This document shows positions 1 through 6,948 of a stretch of DNA of 8,287 nt, piece after piece. Origin of the DNA: DATBFU01 sp046735265 (GTDB lineage: Bacteria; Acidobacteriota; Thermoanaerobaculia; UBA5066; Gp7-AA6); contig JBKPSZ010000251.1 in assembly GCA_046735265.1 (NCBI GenBank), forward strand, positions 1 through 8,287. Reading direction: 5' to 3'. The position numbers and the translations under genes are program-made. How positions within the stretch are numbered: position 1 is the stretch's first letter; each line of letters begins with the position of its first letter. Below the pieces are notes generated by a model. The model was not told the origin of the DNA, made no database searches, and saw only the letters and a list, made by a program, of their open reading frames with translations.

Positions 1-236
1 AGACGGAGCACGACCTGCGCGAAGCCGGCCGCTGGGACGAGGCGCGCCAGACCGTCACCGACACGATCTGTCCCTACTGCGGCGTCGGGTGCACCCTGGA
101 GCTCCGCGTCCAGGACAACCGCATCGTCCGCGTCACGTCGCCTCTCGACCACGACGTCGCGAGCGGCCACCTCTGCATCAAGGGACGGTTCGGGTGGCAG
201 TTCGTCGAGCGGCGTCCGGACGAGCCCGGAAAGTAG
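1..236 (+). CDS. C-terminal part of an iron-sulfur redox protein with a molybdopterin-oxidoreductase-type [4Fe-4S] domain (5' partial)
   Basis: The open frame (first full codon at base 3) enters from outside the window and ends at TAG 234-236, giving about 77 residues. It contains CPYCGVGC followed, after 27 residues, by CIKGRFGWQF. This CX2CX3CX27C pattern is the [4Fe-4S] motif at the start of Mo/W-bis-MGD enzymes such as formate dehydrogenase, also kept in NuoG. Within such proteins this cluster passes electrons between 2Fe-2S/4Fe-4S ferredoxin domains and the active site or partner flavoprotein. The protein stops about a dozen residues after the last cluster cysteine, so no catalytic molybdopterin domain follows. 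It therefore looks like a stand-alone HoxU/NuoG-N-like electron-transfer subunit of a split NAD-linked formate dehydrogenase or hydrogenase-type complex. The upstream domains are outside the window, so the exact complex is uncertain. The bases after the stop show no continuation of the family in any frame. Confidence 0.8.
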   Translation, partial: TEHDLREAGRWDEARQTVTDTICPYCGVGCTLELRVQDNRIVRVTSPLDHDVASGHLCIKGRFGWQFVERRPDEPGK

Positions 237-356
237 CCGCGCTCGCGGACCCTTCCCCGGCCCGACGTTTCGCGCGGCGGGCACGACCGTGTACCTTAGT
301 GGTCTGTTCCAAGCCATGATCGACGCCGCCGAACGTCCCGGGCGAGGCTCGAGGAA

Positions 357-1856
357 GTGAAGTCCCCGCGCGCCGGACTCGCGGCCGCCCTGGTCCTCTT
401 CTCCCTCGCCGTCGCGTCACCGGGCCGGTCGGAAGACGCGACCCTCGTCTTCCGCGGGCAGTCCCACCCGATCGCGGTCTCGGGCGGCGACTTCCGCGTC
501 GCCGACGCGGCACGCGCCCTCGGGTTCGAGATCAGCGCGGACCCCGCGACCGGCGTCCTGACGCTCATCGGCCCGGGGGACAAGGTCCTCGTCGGCGCCG
601 GAACGGCGCAAGTCCCGGTGGACCAGAGGCTCGTCTCGATCTCACGGCCCGCGCAGGCGATCGGAGGATCGCTCTACGCCCCCGCCGACTTCTTCGAGAA
701 GGCGCTCTTCCCGCTCGTCGGCGCGACGGGGACGTACGATGCGGCCCGGCGCGTCTGGACGCTCTCCGAGTCGGCGGCGCTCTCGGTCGAGGCGGCCGTC
801 GTCCACATCGAGCCGGCGACGCAGGTCGTGCTGAAGCTGTCGGCGCCGGCGAAATTCGTTTCGACGGCGACCGCGACCGCCTTCCAGATCCGCTGGCCGG
901 GCCAGACGGTCGTTCCTCCGTTCGCCGAGCGCCGATACGAGGATCCGTTCGTATCCGCCATCCGGTTCTCTGGTGACGCGGCGTCGGTGGAGTTGAAGAC
1001 GCCCGGCCTCTCCGCGCGCGCCTATCCCCTCTCGGCGCCCGAACGCGTCGTCGTCGAGATCACCCGCTCCTCCGGCCCCGCCGGTTCCGCGGCGCCGCTG
1101 CCCTCCGCCGAAGTCCTGCCGGTCGTCGCGATCGACCCCGGACACGGCGGCGGGGAAACGGGCGCGATCGGCGCGGGGGGATTGCAGGAGAAGCAGAGCA
1201 CGCTCGACATCGCGAAGAAGCTCGCGGCGACGCTGCCGCGACTCGTGAGCTGCCGGGTCGTCCTGACCCGGGAGGCCGACGCCGTCGTGTCGCTCGACGA
1301 CCGGACTTCGGTGGCGAATCACGAGAAAGCGGATCTCTTTCTCTCGATCCACGCCAACTCCTCCCGCGCCCCGGGAGCGCACGGCTCGGAGACCTACTAC
1401 CTGTCGCTCGAGGCGTCGGACAAGCTCGCCTCCGAAGTCGCGAGCCGCGAGAACGAAGCGCCGGCCGTCCCGACCGCGGCACCGGCGGCGGGATCCTCGA
1501 CCGATCCGGGCCTCGACTTCGTGCTGTGGGACCTCGCGCAGAGCGCGCACTTGAAGGAGTCGAGCGAGCTCGCCGAGACGATCCAGGAAGAGCTGAACGT
1601 CGTTTCCGGCACCCAGAACCGCGGCATCAAACAGGCGCCGTTCAAGGTCCTCGTGGGAGCGACGATGCCCGCGGTTCTGATCGAGACGGCGTTCATCTCG
1701 AACCCCGACGAGGAGAAGAAGCTCGCCTCCCCTGAGTTTCAGCAGAGCGTCGCGGACGCGATCGCGCGCGCGGTCGCGCGGTTCTTCGAGCGGCGCCGCC
1801 CCGCAGCCGCCCGCGCCCCCGTCGTGACACCCGCGCCGGCCCCGGCTCCGCGATGA
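357..1856 (+). CDS. Secreted N-acetylmuramoyl-L-alanine amidase (Amidase_3 family) with N-terminal AMIN-like region
   Basis: This 499-residue cell-wall hydrolase cuts the amide bond between N-acetylmuramic acid and L-alanine of peptidoglycan in the periplasm. Residues 1-22 form a signal peptide (basic start, hydrophobic LAAALVLFSLAVAS). Residues about 28-140 resemble the copper-amine-oxidase-N type beta domain (VADAARALGF, SLYAPADFF). Residues about 142-240 look like an AMIN domain, which targets amidases to the envelope. The catalytic Amidase_3 domain spans about 255-475 with the expected zinc ligands H263 (DPGHGG), E278 (LQEK) and H332 (SIHAN), and catalytic E443 (IETAFISN). The stretch ASREN...ESSELAETIQ between these is the usual helical insert, which in AmiC-type enzymes gates the active site. 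The tail is Pro/Ala-rich. GTG 357 is the only start after the in-frame stop at 297; its GAGG (351-354) is very close, so initiation may be weak. It overlaps the next gene by ATGA. Confidence 0.93.
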   Translation: MKSPRAGLAAALVLFSLAVASPGRSEDATLVFRGQSHPIAVSGGDFRVADAARALGFEISADPATGVLTLIGPGDKVLVGAGTAQVPVDQRLVSISRPAQAIGGSLYAPADFFEKALFPLVGATGTYDAARRVWTLSESAALSVEAAVVHIEPATQVVLKLSAPAKFVSTATATAFQIRWPGQTVVPPFAERRYEDPFVSAIRFSGDAASVELKTPGLSARAYPLSAPERVVVEITRSSGPAGSAAPLPSAEVLPVVAIDPGHGGGETGAIGAGGLQEKQSTLDIAKKLAATLPRLVSCRVVLTREADAVVSLDDRTSVANHEKADLFLSIHANSSRAPGAHGSETYYLSLEASDKLASEVASRENEAPAVPTAAPAAGSSTDPGLDFVLWDLAQSAHLKESSELAETIQEELNVVSGTQNRGIKQAPFKVLVGATMPAVLIETAFISNPDEEKKLASPEFQQSVADAIARAVARFFERRRPAAARAPVVTPAPAPAPR

Positions 1857-2455
1857 CCCGGCGGGCGGCCGCCCTGATCCTGGGCAGCCTCGCGCTGGCG
1901 GTCCTCGGCCTGCTCCTCTGGACGCGCGGCGGTCCCGCACTCTCCGGACCTCGGCGCCCGCGGCTCTTCCTGCGGGTCACGCCGGCGACTCCCGCTCCCG
2001 CGACTCCTGGCGCACCTCCGACGACGCCGGTCGAGACCGTGCGCCTGACGCTCTTCTTCCCGGACCGGGAGGACGGGAAGTTGAAGCCCGAAGAGCGCGA
2101 CATCGCCAAGCCGGTCGGCGCGGGCGGAGCGCTCAAGGCGATCTTTTCCGAGCTTCAGCGCGGCCCGACCCGGCCGGACCTCGCCCCGCCGCTGCCCGCG
2201 AAGATCCAGTTGCGCAACGCGTTTCTGCTTCCGGAAGGAGAGGTGGTCCTCGACCTCGCCGTCGACGCGGGACTCTCGTTCGGATCGGACGAGGAGCTGA
2301 CGATCGTCGCCTCCCTCGTCGATACGGTGCTTCAGAACGTCGCGGAGACCCGGAGCGTGCGCATCCTCGTCAACGGCGAGCCGGCCGAAAGCCTCGGCGG
2401 GCACGTGGATCTGACGCGGCACCTGCTGTACCTGCGCGGGGAGCTGGCGTCTTAG
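1853..2455 (+). CDS. Membrane-anchored GerMN-domain protein
   Basis: A 200-residue protein whose ATG lies inside the stop region of the amidase gene (ATGA, 1853-1856), so the two are translationally coupled. Residues 5-23 are one hydrophobic segment without a lipobox cysteine, so it is probably a type II membrane anchor with the rest outside the cytoplasmic membrane. A Pro/Ala/Thr linker (about 43-60) leads into a GerMN domain (about 62-190): VRLTLFFPD, then LKAIFSELQRGP, VVLDLAVD, ILVNGEPAESLGGHVDL. The domain was first known from the spore germination/cortex protein GerM of Bacillus, but it is widespread in non-sporulating bacteria, often next to amidase genes. Its biochemical role is not settled; the partnership with an amidase suggests a peptidoglycan-binding or amidase-assisting job. 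Nothing here implies that this organism forms spores. Confidence 0.85.
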   Translation: MTRRAAALILGSLALAVLGLLLWTRGGPALSGPRRPRLFLRVTPATPAPATPGAPPTTPVETVRLTLFFPDREDGKLKPEERDIAKPVGAGGALKAIFSELQRGPTRPDLAPPLPAKIQLRNAFLLPEGEVVLDLAVDAGLSFGSDEELTIVASLVDTVLQNVAETRSVRILVNGEPAESLGGHVDLTRHLLYLRGELAS

Positions 2456-2509
2456 CGGCGCCGGGCAAGTCTCGATGCGCCGCCGTCAAGGTCATCCTGC
2501 CCGGCGCCG
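2456..2509 (+). terminator. 12-bp perfect inverted repeat downstream of the GerMN gene, possible terminator
   Basis: CGGCGCCGGGCA (2456-2467) is exactly reverse-complementary to TGCCCGGCGCCG (2498-2509), with a 30-base loop. It begins immediately after the TAG of the GerMN gene. A short run of four T (2518-2521) follows about nine bases later, so it is not a classic Rho-independent terminator. It may end the amidase-GerMN transcript, protect its 3' end, or act as a processing site. The stem is certain in sequence; the function is inferred. Confidence 0.45.
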
Positions 2510-2583
2510 GAAGAGAGTTTTCAAGACATTCCGGCGAGGTGAGAGACGAGGGAAGACCGGCTGCGGCGATAATCCAGGCCGTC

Positions 2584-2589
2584 AGGAGG
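2584..2589 (+). promoter_or_regulatory. Strong Shine-Dalgarno AGGAGG of rph
   Basis: AGGAGG lies nine bases upstream of ATG 2599. It settles the start of the RNase PH gene, because the in-frame upstream ATG at 2539 has no comparable site and would add 20 residues that RNase PH proteins do not have. Confidence 0.85.
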
Positions 2590-2598
2590 CCCGACTGC

Positions 2599-3378
2599 AT
2601 GTCCCGTTCAGCTCCCCGCCCCGACGGCCGCAAGGCGTCCGAGACGCGGCCGTTGACGATCGAGACGGGGACTGCCCGATGGGCCGAGGGCTCCGCCCTG
2701 ATCTCGCTCGGACACACGCGAGTCCTCTGCACCGCATCGATCGAAGATCGCGTCCCCCCTTTCCTGAAAGGGAGCGGCAGCGGCTGGGTCACCGCGGAAT
2801 ACGGCATGCTCCCCCGTTCGACGCATACCCGCACCGCCCGGGAGGCGGCGTCGGGACGTCAGGGTGGACGCACTCAGGAGATCCAGCGGCTGATCGGTCG
2901 GGCGCTGCGGAGCGTCGTCGAGCTGCGCGGGCTCGGTGAGCGCACGATCACGATCGACTGCGACGTTCTCCAGGCCGACGGCGGGACCCGCTGCGCGGCG
3001 ATCACCGGCGGGTGTGTGGCGCTCGCGATCGCGCTCGCCCGGTTGACGCGGGACCGGACGATCCCTCACTGGCCGCTGCGCGAGACGGTGGCGGCGATCT
3101 CCGTCGGCGTCTGCGCGGGACAGCCGGTCCTCGACCTCGCCTACGAGGAGGACTCGGAGGCCGACGTGGACGCCAACGTCGTGACGACCGCGTCCGGCCT
3201 CTTCGTCGAGATCCAGGGGACCGCCGAGCGCCGTCCCTTCTCCGAGGAGCAGCTGGCCGAGCTGCTCGGGCTCGCGCGCCGCGGCTTGAAGAAGCTCGCC
3301 GAAGCGCAGGAGTCGGCTCTGGCGTCGCACCTCTCGGGCATCGACCGGGAAGGCGGCGCGACCCGGTGGAAGGCGTGA
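2599..3378 (+). CDS. rph: Ribonuclease PH
   Basis: This 259-residue 3'-to-5' exoribonuclease uses inorganic phosphate to remove nucleotides from tRNA precursor 3' ends, releasing nucleoside diphosphates; the family enzyme is a hexameric ring in the cytoplasm. Family blocks are read in order: RPDGRKASETRPLTIE at the start, AEGSALISLGHTRVLCTASI, FLKGSGSGWVTAEYGMLPRS, GRQGGRTQEIQRLIGRALR, and ERTITIDCDVLQADGGTR, where R131 matches the phosphate-binding arginine. DLAYEEDSEADVDANVV carries D179 and D185, the expected metal-binding acidic residues. The length is slightly above the usual 238-245 because of a C-terminal tail (about 240-259) rich in charged residues. The start is fixed by AGGAGG and by family length. 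The neighbour usual in many bacteria, an ITP/XTP pyrophosphatase, is absent; instead the stop overlaps the CorA start (GTGA, 3375-3378). Confidence 0.96.
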   Translation: MSRSAPRPDGRKASETRPLTIETGTARWAEGSALISLGHTRVLCTASIEDRVPPFLKGSGSGWVTAEYGMLPRSTHTRTAREAASGRQGGRTQEIQRLIGRALRSVVELRGLGERTITIDCDVLQADGGTRCAAITGGCVALAIALARLTRDRTIPHWPLRETVAAISVGVCAGQPVLDLAYEEDSEADVDANVVTTASGLFVEIQGTAERRPFSEEQLAELLGLARRGLKKLAEAQESALASHLSGIDREGGATRWKA

Positions 3379-4667
3379 AGGACGCGCCGAACGGGCCGGG
3401 ACCCGCGGCCGCCGCTTCCGCGGAAGCCCCCGCCGAGCTCGAAGCGACGCCGGCCGTCACTCCCGCCTCGCCCGCTTCGCCGGACGCGGTGAGCGAAAAC
3501 GCGCCGGGAAGCGCTCCGCCGATCGGCGAGGCCCCGCCTGCCCCTCCGAAGCCGAAGCGTCCCCGCCGTCGCCGCCGCGAAGCCGCGCTTCCGACCCGTT
3601 TTCAGACGGGGAAACCGGGAGCGCGCCCAGGCCTCGAACTCGCCGAGCTCGCGGCCATGCCCCGGTGGAAGGAGCCGGCGCCCGTCCAGGTCATCGACTA
3701 CGGGCCGGACCGGGTCGAGCAGCGGACGATCACCGATTTCGACGCGTTCGTCTCGGCGCGGCGCGCCGACTGGGTCGCGGTGCGATGGATCAACGTGGAC
3801 GGGCTCGATCCCGCGGTCATCCGGGCGCTCGCGCTCAAGTACGGCATTCACCCGCTCGCGATCGAATCCCTGATGACGACGAACCAGCGGCCGAAGCTCG
3901 AGACCTGGGAGAGGGAGGGCGACCGGGAGCCGAGCCTGTTTCTGGTCGTGCGAATGATCCAGCGCTTCGAGGAGCAGCTCCAGAGCGAGCAGATCAGCAT
4001 CTTCGTCAACCAGAACACCATTCTCACGTTTCAGGAACAGCCGGGCGACATCTGGGACCCCATCCGCAAGCGCATCGCCGTCGCGGGATCGCGGATGCGC
4101 CAGCTCGACGCGAGCTATCTGCTGTACGCGCTGCTCGACGCGATCGTGGATCACTGCTTCCCCGTTCTCGAGTACTACGGTGACCGCCTCGAGGAGCTCG
4201 AGGACGAGGTGATCGAGCGGCCGGCTACGAAGGTCGTCCAGCAGATCCACCAGTTGAAGCGGGATCTGCTCCTCCTGCGCCGGGCGCTCTGGCCGATGCG
4301 CGAGGTCATCAACGGACTCCAGCGGGAGCCGCACGAGTGCGTCCGCGAGACGACGCGCTACTACTTGCGGGACGTCTACGACCACGCCGTCCAGATCATG
4401 GACATCGTCGAGACGTATCGCGAGGTCGCGGCGAGCTTGACGGAGAACTACATGACTTCGATGAGCAACCGCCTGGCGGAGGTCATGAAAGTGCTGACGA
4501 TCATCGGCACCATCTTCATTCCATTGACCTTCCTGGCCGGCGTCTACGGTATGAACATGCCGATTCCCGAGAACTCCAAGGAATGGGCCTACCCGGTGTT
4601 CTGGATCATCTGCCTGGTGCTTTCGGGCGGGATGCTCTACTGGTTCCGCAAGCGGGGCTGGATCTAA
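3375..4667 (+). CDS. corA: CorA-type divalent cation transporter with long basic, disordered N-terminal extension
   Basis: A 430-residue channel subunit of the CorA family (Mg2+/Co2+ influx; related ZntB members move Zn2+), which forms pentamers in the inner membrane. Residues about 95-370 are the cytoplasmic funnel domain with long helices. TM1 is about 373-391 and ends in the signature G392-M393-N394. TM2 is about 407-424, followed by the basic tail RKRGW. The loop after GMN reads MPIPENSKEW rather than the common MPEL type, so ion preference is not certain. Start: GTG 3375 overlaps the rph stop by 4 bp with a GGTGG (3365-3369) five bases upstream, suggesting coupling. This gives a 94-residue Ala/Pro-rich prefix containing the cluster KPKRPRRRRRE. 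An alternative ATG at 3657 would give a 336-residue protein, close to the usual CorA length, and cannot be excluded. Confidence 0.9.
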   Translation: MKDAPNGPGPAAAASAEAPAELEATPAVTPASPASPDAVSENAPGSAPPIGEAPPAPPKPKRPRRRRREAALPTRFQTGKPGARPGLELAELAAMPRWKEPAPVQVIDYGPDRVEQRTITDFDAFVSARRADWVAVRWINVDGLDPAVIRALALKYGIHPLAIESLMTTNQRPKLETWEREGDREPSLFLVVRMIQRFEEQLQSEQISIFVNQNTILTFQEQPGDIWDPIRKRIAVAGSRMRQLDASYLLYALLDAIVDHCFPVLEYYGDRLEELEDEVIERPATKVVQQIHQLKRDLLLLRRALWPMREVINGLQREPHECVRETTRYYLRDVYDHAVQIMDIVETYREVAASLTENYMTSMSNRLAEVMKVLTIIGTIFIPLTFLAGVYGMNMPIPENSKEWAYPVFWIICLVLSGGMLYWFRKRGWI

Positions 4668-4686
4668 GGACCCCTCGCCGCCCCGA

Positions 4687-4692
4687 TATAAT
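4687..4692 (+). promoter_or_regulatory. Candidate -10 box TATAAT of the ligase/aminopeptidase unit
   Basis: A perfect TATAAT lies in the 70-base gap between corA and the ATP-grasp gene, a striking sequence in such GC-rich DNA. The expected -35 region, about 17 bases upstream (4664-4669, CTAAGG, overlapping the corA stop), is poor, so the site may depend on an activator or be weak. Transcription would begin near 4699, at the foot of a small hairpin. Confidence 0.45.
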
Positions 4693-4699
4693 CGCCCCC

Positions 4700-4716
4700 C
4701 CGCGGACGCCCCGCGG
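4700..4716 (+). repeat. Small CCGCGG hairpin / direct repeat in the leader of the ligase unit
   Basis: CCGCGG (4700-4705) and CCGCGG (4711-4716) flank ACGCC. The hexamer is self-complementary, so the pair can form a 6-bp stem with a 5-base loop; it is also an 8-base direct repeat (CCCCGCGG at 4698-4705 and 4709-4716). It lies between the TATAAT box and the ribosome-binding region. It could be a 5'-end RNA stem, a regulator site, or a chance of GC-rich composition. Confidence 0.35.
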
Positions 4717-4737
4717 CGAGAAAGGCTGGGGGTGCCC

Positions 4738-5754
4738 ATGAAACGCATCGGAGTTCTCTACGGTCAGGAGCGGTCCTTCCCGCTCGCCCTCGTCGACCGC
4801 ATCAATTCCGCGGGCATTTCCGGGATCGCCGCCGAGCCGGTGCAGGTCGGAGGAATCGCCCTCGTAACGCCCCGGAAGTACGACCTGGTTCTCGATCGGA
4901 TCAGCCAGGACATCCCCTTCTACCGCGCCGCGTTGAAGAAAATGGTCGCCGACGGCACGATCGTCGTGAACAACCCCTTCTGGTGGTCGGCCGACGACAA
5001 GTTCTTCAACAACGTGCTGGCGAGCCGCATCGGAGTCGCGGTGCCGAAGACCGTGATCCTCCCGTCCAACCAGCATCCGCCGGACACGACCTCCGAGTCG
5101 ATGTCGAACCTGATCTTTCCGCTCGATTGGGACGAGATCTTCGCGCACATCGGCTTCCCCGCCTTCTTCAAGCCCTACTCCGGCGGCGGCTGGAAGAGCG
5201 TTTATCGCGTGACGAACCCGGACGAGTTCTTCGCTGCGTACCGCGACTCGGGCCAGCACGTCATGACGCTCCAGGAAGAGATCGTCTTCGACGAGTACTT
5301 CCGCTGCTACGCGATCGGGCGGAAGCACTTCCACATCATGCGCTACGACCCGCGGCGGCCGCACCACGAGCGCTACGTGAAGAGCCCCGAGCCGATCGCG
5401 CCCGCTCTCTACGAGCGGCTGCGCGGAGACTGCCAGAAGCTGACCGAGGCGCTCGGGTACGACTTCGACACGCTCGAGTTCGCGGTTCGCGACGGAATCC
5501 CCTATGCGATCGACTTCCTGAATCCCGCTCCCGACGCGGACCCTCGCTCGGTCGGCGAGGAGAATTTCCGCTGGGTGCTCGAGCACACGGCCGCGTGGCT
5601 CGTCGAGCGCGTGCAGGAAGGCGTCGAGCCGACGGCGCGCTACCACTGGCAGGAGTTCCTGGCCGGCGGAGGCAAGCGTCCGAAGGCGCCGGCGTCCCGA
5701 CCGGCCGCGCCCGGCGCGTCGCCGCGGCGTCCCCGGCCGCGCGCCGGAGCCTGA
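4738..5754 (+). CDS. ATP-grasp ligase, probable amino-acid/peptide ligase
   Basis: A 338-residue cytoplasmic ATP-grasp protein. ATP-grasp ligases activate a carboxylate as acyl phosphate and join it to an amine or similar nucleophile. The N-terminal pre-ATP-grasp region (1-76, KRIGVLYGQERSFPLALVDRIN) is followed by the strongly patterned NNPFWWSADDKFF (78-90). The nucleotide-binding part includes FFKPYSGGGWKSVYR with K145 and a glycine loop. The C-terminal lobe has LEFAVRDG (E247) and AIDFLNPAPDAD (D259, N262), the expected Mg2+-binding acid/acid/asparagine set. Residues 313-338 are a Pro/Arg/Ala-rich tail beyond the fold. Two starts are possible: GTG 4732 (AAGG 4722-4725, six bases away) or ATG 4738 (run of G five bases away). 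ATG is preferred because the conserved part begins at MKRIG; the difference is two residues. The gene is first of a tight trio with a second ligase and an aminopeptidase. The substrate is unknown. Confidence 0.85.
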   Translation: MKRIGVLYGQERSFPLALVDRINSAGISGIAAEPVQVGGIALVTPRKYDLVLDRISQDIPFYRAALKKMVADGTIVVNNPFWWSADDKFFNNVLASRIGVAVPKTVILPSNQHPPDTTSESMSNLIFPLDWDEIFAHIGFPAFFKPYSGGGWKSVYRVTNPDEFFAAYRDSGQHVMTLQEEIVFDEYFRCYAIGRKHFHIMRYDPRRPHHERYVKSPEPIAPALYERLRGDCQKLTEALGYDFDTLEFAVRDGIPYAIDFLNPAPDADPRSVGEENFRWVLEHTAAWLVERVQEGVEPTARYHWQEFLAGGGKRPKAPASRPAAPGASPRRPRPRAGA

Positions 5755-5765
5755 CGGGTCCGCGA

Positions 5766-6920
<1,155 letters not shown>

Positions 6921-6939
6921 ACGGGCGCCGGCCCGCGCG

Positions 6940-6945
6940 AAGGAG
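6940..6945 (+). promoter_or_regulatory. Shine-Dalgarno AAGGAG of the aminopeptidase gene
   Basis: AAGGAG, extended by AGG, ends three bases before ATG 6949, a short but workable distance. TTG 6958, three codons downstream, has a more usual distance and is the alternative start. Confidence 0.6.
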
Positions 6946-6948
6946 AGG

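Noticed and set aside
642..1940. Long open frame on the - strand antisense to the amidase gene
   Set aside because: It is Arg/Gly-rich with no recognisable motif and lies opposite a clearly real gene; such shadows are expected in GC-rich DNA.
2568..2573. GATAAT as a -10 box for rph
   Set aside because: It has one mismatch to TATAAT but no reasonable -35 element at 16-18 bases upstream; not strong enough to list as a promoter.
2539..2598. Earlier start for RNase PH
   Set aside because: It would add 20 residues absent from the family; the strong AGGAGG points to ATG 2599.
3141..4748. 535-codon open frame on the - strand opposite corA
   Set aside because: The + strand carries the GMN motif and two membrane spans; the antisense product shows repetitive R/D/E/L composition from codon mirroring.
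4983..5765. Upstream in-frame extension of the GCS2 ligase overlapping the ATP-grasp gene
   Set aside because: The extension is Arg-rich and out of frame with the conserved ATP-grasp sequence; the family start motif GVEEEF begins ten residues after ATG 5766.
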